Assembly (NCBI GenBank): GCA_020635655.1
Contig: JACJZI010000008.1
Span: forward strand, 124,001 to 188,000
Length of the DNA stretch: 64,000 nt
Direction: 5' to 3'
DNA from: Flavobacteriales bacterium
GTDB lineage: Bacteria; Bacteroidota; Bacteroidia; Flavobacteriales_F; PHOS-HE28
This document shows positions 15,915 through 24,199 of the stretch, piece after piece (positions within the stretch are counted from its first letter, which is position 1; the number at the start of each line of letters is the position of its first letter). Under the pieces are notes generated by a model that saw only the letters and a list, made by a program, of their open reading frames with translations, was not told the DNA's origin and did no database searches. A program made the translations under genes and the position numbers.

Positions 15915-17244
15915 CGGCCTCGTGCCGTTGGTGATCCTGGTCTGCTCCGGGACCCATGCCCAGACCCTTGATGATTCGCCGTATTCGGCCTATGGTTTCG
16001 GTGACCTGATCGGCAATACCCAGGTGTCCCAGGCCATGATGGGCGGTGTTTCAGCGGCCTCGCTGGACCCCTTCAGTGTCACGACCTTGCAGCCGGCGAC
16101 CTACGCGGGCCTTTTCAGACCGACCTTTGAGATGGGTGGGCTGGGCCGACGTGTGACGCTCAGTAGCGATGACGGTTCGCAGGTGCGTTCCTCGGCCAGG
16201 TTCCTGGGGTTCAGTCTCGGCATCCCTTTCGGAAACGGCCGATGGGGTCTGGCCATCGGCCTCACGCCCTATTCCGATGTGGGCTTTGAGATCACCGACA
16301 AAGCGGTACTGACCGATGGACAGGACGTCCAGTTGAAATATCTCGGAAGCGGGGGACTGAATCGGGCCTTCGCTGGCGTGGGATGGGCTGTGTGGCAGGA
16401 ACGCGATTCCCTGGGCAACGGGAAGCGCCTGAGCATCGGGGCCAATTTCAACTACCTCTTCGGAGGCATCGAACGCACGCGGAAGGTGGTCTATCCCAGC
16501 GGTCAGAACTACCTCAATTCCAAGGCTTTCTCCTCGCTTGTGATGCACGACCCCACCTATGACATCGGGGTCCAATTCCAAGGAAGCCTGTTGCATCGGG
16601 GCTCGCTCGATGATCCACTGTGGCGCTATGTGGCCGGCGTTTTCATACAACCACCCGCCGGGATCGGTGCCAGGAGGACCGAACTGCTCACCAACTACAT
16701 CCTGGGGTCCTCGGGTGTGGAATTCACCCTGGATACCGCGACCTATTCCGAGGGTGTTCGCGGAACGGTCCACGTGCCGCTCGCCTGGGGGCTGGGCGCT
16801 GGCATCGTGGGTCCTGCCTGGACAGTTTCGGCCGAAATGCGTCAGCGCGATTGGAGCAGGTCCAGCATCGATGTGGAGGGCTATGAGCAACCGGCCCCGC
16901 TGGGGAACAGCATTTACCTGGGATTGGGAACTTCCTGGACACCTGCCGGAGGTCGCGCAGGCAGCTTCCTCGAACGCACCACCTACCGCCTGGGCTTCCT
17001 TTATCAGCAGGACTATCTCATTGTGCATGACAAGCAGCTGCAGGAGATCGGCATGAGTTTTGGCCTCTCGCTTCCCGTGATGAACTCCGTTACCCGCTCC
17101 CAATTCCATCTCGGTGCCCAACTGGGGCAACGAGGCACCCAGGAGAACGGTGCCATCGATGAACGATACATCGCGCTTTACGTGGGGGTCACCATCACAC
17201 CGGACCTGCGCGAGAAATGGTTCAAGAAAACGCGAATAGAATGA
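15883..17244 (+). CDS. Predicted outer-membrane beta-barrel protein, Bacteroidota envelope cluster
   Basis: 453 residues. Signal peptide ends near CSGTHAQ. The mature protein begins DDSPYSAYGFGDLIGNTQ, a start style common to Bacteroidota barrel proteins, and contains alternating strands throughout (FLGFSLGIPFGNGRWGLAI, AGVGWAVW, ANFNYLFGGIE), ending in barrel-like strands. There is resemblance to FadL/OmpP1-type or PorV-like barrels, but I cannot assign a specific family. The first 32 bases overlap coaX and its stop overlaps the next start as ATGA, so it is embedded in the operon. Its fixed position between coaX and the lptC genes suggests an envelope role. Confidence 0.78.
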   Translation: MPFISTIRSRSGLVPLVILVCSGTHAQTLDDSPYSAYGFGDLIGNTQVSQAMMGGVSAASLDPFSVTTLQPATYAGLFRPTFEMGGLGRRVTLSSDDGSQVRSSARFLGFSLGIPFGNGRWGLAIGLTPYSDVGFEITDKAVLTDGQDVQLKYLGSGGLNRAFAGVGWAVWQERDSLGNGKRLSIGANFNYLFGGIERTRKVVYPSGQNYLNSKAFSSLVMHDPTYDIGVQFQGSLLHRGSLDDPLWRYVAGVFIQPPAGIGARRTELLTNYILGSSGVEFTLDTATYSEGVRGTVHVPLAWGLGAGIVGPAWTVSAEMRQRDWSRSSIDVEGYEQPAPLGNSIYLGLGTSWTPAGGRAGSFLERTTYRLGFLYQQDYLIVHDKQLQEIGMSFGLSLPVMNSVTRSQFHLGAQLGQRGTQENGAIDERYIALYVGVTITPDLREKWFKKTRIE

Positions 17245-18584
17245 CCGCTCGAAAGATCATCCTGGCGACCATGCTGGCGCCTCTTTGCATGTTGCCCGCC
17301 GGTCTGCTGGCCCAGGGGAAGTACGGTGCCACTCCGGAGGATAGCGTGAAATGTGTCCAGTGCCTGTCCCTCTACCAGGAGTTCGTCAAGCAAAAGAACT
17401 ACGAGGATGCTTTGGGCCCATGGCGCTGTGCCATGACCACATGCCCGGCCTCCAGTAAGAACATGTACATCGATGGCGCAAAGATCCGGCGCTATTTCCT
17501 GGACAAGGAAAAGGACCCTTCGAAGAAGGTGCTGCTGGCCGATTCGCTCTACATGGTCTACGACCAACGGATCGATGTGTTCGGCCAGCGTGGCTACGTG
17601 CTCGGGCGCAAGGCCATCGAGATGCTGAAGTACACGCCGGAACGCAGCGAGAGGATCTTCGAACATTTGCAGGGATCGGTGGAGGAGCGTCAGGCCAAGA
17701 GCGAGGCCGGCGTACTGGCCGCCTATTATCAGGCGCTGTACAACCTCTACCAGGAGGGCAAGGCCACGAAGGACCAGATGCTCGAGGAATACCTCAAGGT
17801 CTCCGACTACATCGAGCAGAACCTTGCTGCAGCTTCAAGCAGCGAGGGTTCGGAGGAAGGGGATACCGGGGGGAGCTTGTACGAACGGGCCCGGGAGAAC
17901 GTGAATGAATTGTTCTTCCGTGTGGCCGAGTGCGCGGACATCGGGGCGATCGCCGAGAAATTGCTGAAGCAGCGCCCGGACGATCTCGAATTGAAGCGTC
18001 GGCTGCTCAAGGTCCTGAACACGAAGGACTGCACCGATCAGGCGGTCTATCAGTCCTTGGCCGAGGATATGTACAAGGCCGACCCCTCCAGTGAAAGCGC
18101 CTACAGCCTGGGGCTCTATCTGGCCAAGAAGGGCGATCTGGCCGGCTCGCTGAAGTACATGCAGGATGCTGTGGAACAATGCACCGATTGTCAGGACAAA
18201 GTGAAATACCTGCTGCGTGCGGGGCAGATCGCTGGTGCGGCCGGCAACTATTCCCTGGCACGCAGCTATGCCAACAAGGTGCTCGGAGTGGAGAGCAAGA
18301 ACGGGGAGGCGCTGTTGTTGGTGGCCCGCTCGGTGCTCGCGGCCTCCTCCGGATGCAGCGAACCCGAGGCTTGGGGACCGGTGTGGTTGGCCTACGACTA
18401 CTACCAACGTGCCAAGAGCCTGGACCCGAGCGTGGCGGACAAGGCCAATGAGGGCATGGCTTCCTGCGCAGCGCGTTTCCCGGAGCAATCCAAGGCGTTC
18501 TTCCACCAGCTCACTGAAGGCCAGAGCTATCAGGTGACCTGCGGCGGCTACAACGAGACCACTACGGTGCGGGTGCGCAAGTGA
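17241..18584 (+). CDS. Secreted tetratricopeptide-repeat protein
   Basis: 447 residues from ATG 17241, which overlaps the upstream stop as ATGA and begins directly at a signal peptide (KIILATMLAPLCMLPAGLLAQ). The mature region has several TPR-like helix pairs, including CLSLYQEFVKQKNYEDALGPW, SLGLYLAKKGDLAGSLKYM and AGQIAGAAGNYSLARSYANK. Cysteines in VKCVQCLSLY, EQCTDCQDK and CGGYNE suggest disulfides. It probably acts in the periplasm as a protein-interaction scaffold. The cognate partner is unknown; position next to lptC and an outer-membrane barrel suggests envelope assembly. The stop overlaps lptC by GTGA. Confidence 0.85.
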   Translation: MTARKIILATMLAPLCMLPAGLLAQGKYGATPEDSVKCVQCLSLYQEFVKQKNYEDALGPWRCAMTTCPASSKNMYIDGAKIRRYFLDKEKDPSKKVLLADSLYMVYDQRIDVFGQRGYVLGRKAIEMLKYTPERSERIFEHLQGSVEERQAKSEAGVLAAYYQALYNLYQEGKATKDQMLEEYLKVSDYIEQNLAAASSSEGSEEGDTGGSLYERARENVNELFFRVAECADIGAIAEKLLKQRPDDLELKRRLLKVLNTKDCTDQAVYQSLAEDMYKADPSSESAYSLGLYLAKKGDLAGSLKYMQDAVEQCTDCQDKVKYLLRAGQIAGAAGNYSLARSYANKVLGVESKNGEALLLVARSVLAASSGCSEPEAWGPVWLAYDYYQRAKSLDPSVADKANEGMASCAARFPEQSKAFFHQLTEGQSYQVTCGGYNETTTVRVRK

Positions 18585-19177
18585 GCTGTTCCGCTCGCTG
18601 GGCATGGATCCTCCGTGATGTTCCCGTCGTGATCGCAGTGGGAACGCTACTTTCCTGTTCCAACGATCTGGATAAGGTGGCCGCCGTGGAAGTGCCCGCA
18701 TCGGGGCCCGACCGGGTGACGCTGGACGCGGAGTATGTCTATTCCGACAGCGGCAGGGTCACCAACCGGCTGTGGGCAGGTCGTATCGAGGAGTTCGCGG
18801 CCAGGGATGCCCAGCGTACCGAATTGAGCGATGGACTTGAGCTGGATTTCTTCGATCGTTACGGAGCGGTGACGAGCATTCTCACCGCCCGGCAAGGCAC
18901 GATCCTGCAGGACCAACATCGCATGGAGGCCCGGGAACAGGTCGTTTTCACCAACGCCAAGGGCGAAAGGTTGGAGACAGAACGGCTCATATGGAGCCAG
19001 GACAGCGACCGCGTTTACACGGATAGACCCGTGCGCGTGGTCCGCGGCAAGAGCGTCATCCATGGTATCGGCCTGACAGCGAACGCCGACTTCAGCAGAT
19101 ACCGGATCCTTCGCCCGACCGGCGAACTGTACGTCGAACCGACCGATACCTTAGCTCCCGATGCGCAAGCTGAATAG
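18581..19177 (+). CDS. lptC: LPS export system periplasmic protein LptC
   Basis: 198 residues, GTG start overlapping the preceding stop as GTGA. The N-terminus carries a lipobox-like LLSCS (Cys27), so it may be a lipoprotein instead of the single-TM form of Escherichia coli. The mature part has the LptC jellyroll pattern: LDAEYVYSDSGRVTNRLWAGRI, ELDFFDRYGAVTSILTARQG, VVFTNAKGERLETERLIW and RVVRGKSVIHGIGLTAN. LptC hands lipopolysaccharide from LptBFG to LptA. lptE, another Lpt component, is encoded about 26 kb away in the same window. Confidence 0.9.
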   Translation: MSCSARWAWILRDVPVVIAVGTLLSCSNDLDKVAAVEVPASGPDRVTLDAEYVYSDSGRVTNRLWAGRIEEFAARDAQRTELSDGLELDFFDRYGAVTSILTARQGTILQDQHRMEAREQVVFTNAKGERLETERLIWSQDSDRVYTDRPVRVVRGKSVIHGIGLTANADFSRYRILRPTGELYVEPTDTLAPDAQAE

Positions 19178-19370
19178 GTTCATGGAGCATTTCTGGGCGG
19201 CCGTGGCGATCGGTACCGCCCTATCCGCCATTTGGGCCATCTGGCACTATGGTTGGCACGATGGGCGCCAGTGGCTCTGGTTCCCGGGCATTGCCGCGGC
19301 CATGTGGCTGATGCGTCGTCTGACCCGTCGCAAGCTTGAGGCCATGGAGGACCGCTCCCAGGGCGGGTGA
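19161..19370 (+). CDS. Small membrane protein between lptC and gldE, function unknown
   Basis: 69 residues. Two hydrophobic segments (AAVAIGTALSAIWAIWHY and WLWFPGIAAAMWLM) with a basic C-terminal tail (RRLTRRKLEAMED). It overlaps the end of lptC by 17 bases and uses an ATG. Codon use and position in a tight operon support a real gene. I recognise no characterised homologue. Confidence 0.75.
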   Translation: MRKLNRFMEHFWAAVAIGTALSAIWAIWHYGWHDGRQWLWFPGIAAAMWLMRRLTRRKLEAMEDRSQGG

Positions 19371-19388
19371 CGGCTTGCGGCACCCGCC

Positions 19389-19396
19389 TATCTTCG
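19389..19396 (+). promoter_or_regulatory. gldE promoter element (TATCTTCG)
   Basis: One mismatch from TAnnTTTG, 19 bases before the gldE ATG and after the stop of the small membrane protein. It would give gldE its own transcript inside the cluster. Confidence 0.5.
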
Positions 19397-19415
19397 TCCA
19401 TAGCGCCCTTCCGAC

Positions 19416-20693
19416 ATGTTCTCCACCGACCTGGTGCTCATCCTGGCCTCCATGCTGGCCTCGGCCCTCTTCTCCGGGTTGGAGATCGCGTTCGTCAGCA
19501 GCAACAAGCTCTACGTGGAACTCCAGCGCAAACAAGGTGCTTGGTGGGCCGTGACCGCTGCCGGCCTCTTGGAGAGACCCTCCCGGGTGATCGGCACGTT
19601 GCTGATCGGCAACAACATTGCTCTGGTGGTGTACGGCATCGTCATGGCGCGGGTCCTCGAGCCCTGGATCACGAACGTTTATGCCAATGAGGGCTTCGTT
19701 CTCCTGGTACAAACGGCATTAAGCACCCTTTTGATCCTGGTGGTGGCCGAGTTCCTGCCCAAGGCCCTCTTCCGTATCGACCCGAACGGGATCCTCACCG
19801 TGTTCGCCATTCCCCTCCGGGTGTTGTACGTAGTCCTGTGGTTGCCGATGATGCTGATGACCGGGATCAGTGAGGGACTGTTGCGACTGTTCGGTGTCCG
19901 TGGCGAGGCCGGCAAGGTCAGTTTCGGCCGCATTGATCTGGACGAGTTCCTGCGCGAAATGAGCGAGAACGCACCCGGTGAGGCCGACCTGGATGCGGAG
20001 GTCGAATATTTCCGCAACACACTGGCCCTCAGCAGCACCAAGGCCCGCGATGTCATGGTGCCGCGTGCGGAGATCGAGGCGATCGATGTGGAGGAACCCA
20101 TCGAGGATCTGCTGAAGCGGTTCGCCGAGACGGGGCTCAGCAAATTGCTCGTCTACAAGGACAGCATCGACAACATCATCGGCTACGTCCATAGCTATGA
20201 GATGTTCAAGAAGCCACGGACCATCCGGGCGATCCTTCGGCCGGTCGATTTCATCCCCGGCACCATGCCGGCCGATGACCTGCTCCAGAAATTCACCAAG
20301 CAACGGACACATGTCGCCGTGGTGGTGGACGAATTCGGGGGCACGGCCGGCCTGCTGACCATTGAGGACGTGGTCGAGACCATCGTGGGGGACATCGAGG
20401 ATGAGCACGACAGCGGGGAGTTGGTCGAGGAACGCGTCGGACCGGACGAGTTCCTCTTCAGTGGACGTGTGGAAGTGGAGACCCTGCGGGAAAAGCATGG
20501 ATTGAACGTCCCGGAAGGTGAGGACTACGATACGCTCGCCGGATACCTGATGCATTTGACGGGAGAGGTGCCGGAGAACGGAGGGACCATCGATACGGAA
20601 GTGTTCCGGTTCACAGTGGCCCAGGTCGCGCATGGAAGGATCGACCTGGTCCGGGTGCAGGTCAAGGACCCTGAAAGGGGCTATTCCGGCTGA
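19416..20693 (+). CDS. gldE: Gliding motility-associated protein GldE (CNNM/CBS transporter-like)
   Basis: 425 residues. Residues about 1-190 are a CNNM/DUF21 membrane domain with ASALFSGLEIAFVSSNK and three to four helices. Two CBS motifs follow (VMVPRAEIEAIDVEEP... and KQRTHVAVVVDEFGGTAGLLTIEDVVE), then a C-terminal CorC/HlyC-like domain (GRVEVETLREKHG, DYDTLAGYLMH). GldE is genetically linked to gliding and may be a Mg or other cation transporter in line with the CNNM family. It follows lptC and precedes ppiD. Confidence 0.92.
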   Translation: MFSTDLVLILASMLASALFSGLEIAFVSSNKLYVELQRKQGAWWAVTAAGLLERPSRVIGTLLIGNNIALVVYGIVMARVLEPWITNVYANEGFVLLVQTALSTLLILVVAEFLPKALFRIDPNGILTVFAIPLRVLYVVLWLPMMLMTGISEGLLRLFGVRGEAGKVSFGRIDLDEFLREMSENAPGEADLDAEVEYFRNTLALSSTKARDVMVPRAEIEAIDVEEPIEDLLKRFAETGLSKLLVYKDSIDNIIGYVHSYEMFKKPRTIRAILRPVDFIPGTMPADDLLQKFTKQRTHVAVVVDEFGGTAGLLTIEDVVETIVGDIEDEHDSGELVEERVGPDEFLFSGRVEVETLREKHGLNVPEGEDYDTLAGYLMHLTGEVPENGGTIDTEVFRFTVAQVAHGRIDLVRVQVKDPERGYSG

Positions 20694-20704
20694 GGTGGGG
20701 GGCT

Positions 20705-20712
20705 TATATTTG
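20705..20712 (+). promoter_or_regulatory. ppiD promoter element (TATATTTG)
   Basis: A perfect TAnnTTTG followed by CAGCCC, 22 bases before the ppiD ATG. Confidence 0.65.
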
Positions 20713-20734
20713 CAGCCCTTTCAAAAGACAGCAC

Positions 20735-22819
20735 ATGGCAGTCATCGGCAAGATCCGCGAACGGAGCGGCCTGCTCATCGTCCTGGTGGGCGGGGCGATG
20801 GTCGCCTTCATCCTCACGGACCTTTTCAGCAATCGTGGCGGTTCCCGACAGCGCGCCGTCGGAACCATCGCGGGTGAGGACATCGACATCCAGGATTATG
20901 ACCGTCGGGTGACCGAGGAGCTCGATAGCTATCGGAACGACTTCAATACGACCGTGACCTCCCAGATGACCGAGCAGGTGCGCAACAGCGTCTGGAGCGA
21001 GGTGGTCCGTGAACACACCCTGCTGCGTCAGGCCGAGGAGGCCGGTTTCGGCGCGACGCTGAGCAAGGAGGAATATGACGACATCCGGTTCGGCAACAAC
21101 ATCCTTCCCGACTTCAAGTCCAATCCCAATTTCCAGGACAAGACCACCGGTCAGCCGAACAAGGACCTGCTGCGCAACTATTTCCAGAACGTGCAGACCA
21201 ATGCCCCGGTCTATCACGAGATCCAAAAACGGCGGATCATCGAGAACCGGATCATCAGCAAGTACAACACGCTGGTGAAGAAGAGCGTGTTCGTCAATTC
21301 GGCACAGGTGAAGAACGATCATGTGGCGCGGAATGCCAAGGCCACCTTCGATCTGGTGGCGATGCGCTATCAGGACGAACCGGACAGCCTGTACCAGGTG
21401 AACGACGCCGATCTCAACGCCTATTACAGTGCCCACAAGAACGATCGCAAGTACCGCCAGCAACCGGCCCGGTCGTTCGATTACGTGGTGTTCCCCGTGG
21501 AAGCCACACAGGGGGACATCGCGCAGGAGAAGGCCGACCTGGAGGACCTGGTGAACGATTTCAAGAACGCCAAGGACGACAGCTTGTTCGTGGTGGGCAA
21601 TACCGAGGACCGCACCTATTCCCTGCAGCCCTATGCCGCTGGCTCCGCGGACCGGACGACCGACAGCCTCATTCTCCATGCGGACACGGGCGCGGTGATC
21701 GGTCCCTATCGCGATGGCAATGCCTGGAAGCTGGTGAAGGTGAGGTCGATCGTTCAAGTGCCTGAAGCGCGGGTCCGCCACATCCTGCTGAGCACCCAGA
21801 ACGGCAAGCCCGAGGACGAAGTGAAGCAACGCGCGGACAGCATCCTGTCCGTGCTGAAGCGTGACCGCAGCAAGTTCGAGGCGCTGGTCACCAAGTTCAG
21901 TGAGGATCCCGGATCCGTCCAGAACGGTGGGGTCTACGAATGGTTCGACAAGCACCGGATGGTGCCGGAATTCACGGCGGCCAGCTTCGATGAGCCCGTG
22001 GGTGCGATCACGATCGCCCACACCAGCTATGGCTATCACATCGTGGAGGTCCTGGGACATCGGGACCGCGCGGAGCGTCGTCTGGCCGTCATCGCCCGAC
22101 AGGACCACCCGTCGCCCACCACGTTCAAGGACATCTACAAACAGGCGAACGAGTTCTCGTTGAACAATACGGCCCCCGAACAATTCGAGAAAGCGGCCAC
22201 CGATGCGGGCCTGCAGTTCCAGCACGTGGACGAACTGCGCGGCGATCAGCGGTTCGTCTCGGGCCTTCAGGAGCCGTTCGCCCTGATCACCTGGGTGAAC
22301 AATGCCGAGATCGGGAACGTGAGCGGCCCCATCGAGGTCGGGGAGAGCTATGTGGTGGCGATCCTCCGGGGCGTCCGCGAAGAGGGAGTGCCGGCACTGG
22401 CCGATGTGAAGGATGTGTTCACCCGGGAGGTGGTCAAGGAGAAGAAGGCCGATGTGTTCGCACAGAAGATGGGCGGTCGGTCCGATCTGAGCGCCGTGGC
22501 CAGTGCCGTGGGTAAGACCGTGCAGACCGCGACCGACATGGCGTTCAGCAGCTACAGCATTCCAGGCGGGTACAGTGAGACCGAGGTGGTCGGTCGCATC
22601 TTCGCACTGGAGCCCGACGCCACTTCCGCGCCGCTCAAGGGTGATGTGGCCGTATACGTGGTGCACATGAACACCCTCACACCAGCGCCCGAGCTCACGG
22701 ACCCCGGCGCCGAGCGGAAAACATTGGTCCAGCGTCTCCAGGGTCGGGCGGAGACGACCCTGTTCAATGCGCTCAAGGAAGAGGCCGACGTTCAGGACTA
22801 CAGGAGCAAATATTACTGA
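20735..22819 (+). CDS. ppiD: Peptidyl-prolyl cis-trans isomerase, SurA/PpiD type
   Basis: 694 residues. A single N-terminal membrane anchor (LLIVLVGGAMVAFILTDLF) puts the rest in the periplasm. It is followed by a SurA-N-like chaperone region (DYDRRVTEELDSYRND, EVVREHTLLRQAEEAG) and a parvulin domain at about residues 345-440 (ARVRHILLSTQNGK, KFEALVTKFSEDPGS, NGGVYEWF, YGYHIVEVLGH). A second rotamase-like segment may be degenerate. It should aid folding of outer-membrane proteins leaving the Sec translocon. It closes the coaX-to-ppiD run, and has its own strong promoter. Confidence 0.93.
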   Translation: MAVIGKIRERSGLLIVLVGGAMVAFILTDLFSNRGGSRQRAVGTIAGEDIDIQDYDRRVTEELDSYRNDFNTTVTSQMTEQVRNSVWSEVVREHTLLRQAEEAGFGATLSKEEYDDIRFGNNILPDFKSNPNFQDKTTGQPNKDLLRNYFQNVQTNAPVYHEIQKRRIIENRIISKYNTLVKKSVFVNSAQVKNDHVARNAKATFDLVAMRYQDEPDSLYQVNDADLNAYYSAHKNDRKYRQQPARSFDYVVFPVEATQGDIAQEKADLEDLVNDFKNAKDDSLFVVGNTEDRTYSLQPYAAGSADRTTDSLILHADTGAVIGPYRDGNAWKLVKVRSIVQVPEARVRHILLSTQNGKPEDEVKQRADSILSVLKRDRSKFEALVTKFSEDPGSVQNGGVYEWFDKHRMVPEFTAASFDEPVGAITIAHTSYGYHIVEVLGHRDRAERRLAVIARQDHPSPTTFKDIYKQANEFSLNNTAPEQFEKAATDAGLQFQHVDELRGDQRFVSGLQEPFALITWVNNAEIGNVSGPIEVGESYVVAILRGVREEGVPALADVKDVFTREVVKEKKADVFAQKMGGRSDLSAVASAVGKTVQTATDMAFSSYSIPGGYSETEVVGRIFALEPDATSAPLKGDVAVYVVHMNTLTPAPELTDPGAERKTLVQRLQGRAETTLFNALKEEADVQDYRSKYY

Positions 22820-22879
22820 ACAAGCTGCCGCAACAGCACCAGCACGGGGCGCCTCCAGGGCGCCTCGTTGCATTCGCGG

Positions 22880-24199
22880 TCATCGCAACTGGCTCAGACG
22901 CTCGGCGTCCAACCGTACGAGGATGCCCAGTAGGACCGTGAAGCCGATGAGCGAACTACCGCCATAGCTGAAGAATGGCAATGGGATCCCGATCACTGGC
23001 GCCAACCCGATGGTCATCCCCACATTGATCATCAGGTGCAGGAAGAAGATGCTTGCCACGCAATAGGCATAGATGCGCGTGAACCGCGACCGCTGACGAT
23101 CGCTGATCTGGATGATGCGCAGGATGAGCCATGTGAACAGGCCCACCACGGCCGTCGTGCCGAGGAAGCCCCACTCCTCACCGACCGTGCAGAAGATGAA
23201 GTCGGTGCTTTGCATCGGCACGTACTTGTACTTCGTGAGCGTGCCCTTGAGATAGCCCTTGCCCACCAGGCCACCCGAACCGATGGCCGTCTGGCTCTGT
23301 TTCACGTTGTACCCATATCCCTGGGGGTCCTCTTCCAGGCCGAGCAGGATGCGGATACGTGTCTGCTGGTGTGCGGGCATCCGGTCGACGATCTGGTCCA
23401 CCGATCCGATGAAGGCCACCGAGCCCAGTAGTCCGAAAATGATCAGTCCATAGAACCGTTTGCGGTAGCGGCGCACCACCAGGTTCCGCACCACCCACCA
23501 GGCCACCAGGGCGAACATGGCGATCGACCCCATCAGCAGGTACTGTCCCCCGATGCGCACATCAGTAAGGGGCAGCCCGAAAGTGGAGGCCTTCAGGATC
23601 AGCGCCAGGACCGAGAGGATCCCGGCAAGGATCGCGAGCAGCAGCACGTTGCCCGAAAGCCCTTCCCGATAAAGGACCAGGATGAACGCACCCGAGACCA
23701 ACGCGGTACCCGTATCGGGTTGGAGCATGATGAACACCACGGGCAGGGCGATGATGGCGCTGGCCACGGACCGGGACCGCAGATCGGCCAGGGCCCGGAG
23801 GCCGCTGAGGTACCGCGAGAGCGCCAGTGCCGTCCCGAACTTGGCGAACTCTGCTGGTTGTATGCCGAAGCTGCCCACGCCGAACCAGGCACGGGCACCG
23901 TTCACCTCCTTGCCCACCAGCAGAACGAGGATCAGGAGCAGCACCACCGCGCCGTAGATCACATAGGCGAGGTCCTTGAAGAAGCGGCCCTGCACCAGCA
24001 GGATCATACCACCGAGCACGATGCTTGCCACGATCCAGACCGATTGGCGGCCGTATTCCATCGCCTGATCGAAAAGCCCCGGATGGGAGGGGTCGTAGGC
24101 CGCGGAGTAGATGTTCGCCCAGCCCATCACCATCAAGGTGAGATAGAGCCCCACCAGAATGGGGTCCAGGTTCGCGCGGATGCGGTCGCGTTGGCTCAT
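22880..24199 (-). CDS. rodA: Rod shape-determining protein RodA (SEDS glycosyltransferase)
   Basis: 439 residues, about ten membrane helices. SEDS motifs visible: GSFGIQPAEFAKFGTALAL, LLQPDTGTALV-type stretch (MLQPDTGTALVSG), GSGGLVGKGYLKGT and GIPLPFFSYGGSS. It polymerises glycan strands from lipid II with PBP2. Its start overlaps the mrdA stop by four bases (ATGA). It is the last gene of the purH-mre operon and converges with ppiD, leaving a 60-base gap without a clear terminator. Confidence 0.97.
   Translation of the reverse strand: MSQRDRIRANLDPILVGLYLTLMVMGWANIYSAAYDPSHPGLFDQAMEYGRQSVWIVASIVLGGMILLVQGRFFKDLAYVIYGAVVLLLILVLLVGKEVNGARAWFGVGSFGIQPAEFAKFGTALALSRYLSGLRALADLRSRSVASAIIALPVVFIMLQPDTGTALVSGAFILVLYREGLSGNVLLLAILAGILSVLALILKASTFGLPLTDVRIGGQYLLMGSIAMFALVAWWVVRNLVVRRYRKRFYGLIIFGLLGSVAFIGSVDQIVDRMPAHQQTRIRILLGLEEDPQGYGYNVKQSQTAIGSGGLVGKGYLKGTLTKYKYVPMQSTDFIFCTVGEEWGFLGTTAVVGLFTWLILRIIQISDRQRSRFTRIYAYCVASIFFLHLMINVGMTIGLAPVIGIPLPFFSYGGSSLIGFTVLLGILVRLDAERLSQLR

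Noticed and set aside
20681..22873. Very long minus-strand open frame opposite ppiD
   Set aside because: It is a shadow: in G+C-rich DNA the reverse complement of a real gene stays open. The encoded protein is rich in His, Arg, Gly and Leu without domains, and ppiD on the other strand has clear motifs.
22820..22879. Terminator between ppiD and rodA
   Set aside because: GGGCGCCT-type repeats are present, but they do not pair cleanly and there is no T-run, so I did not call it.
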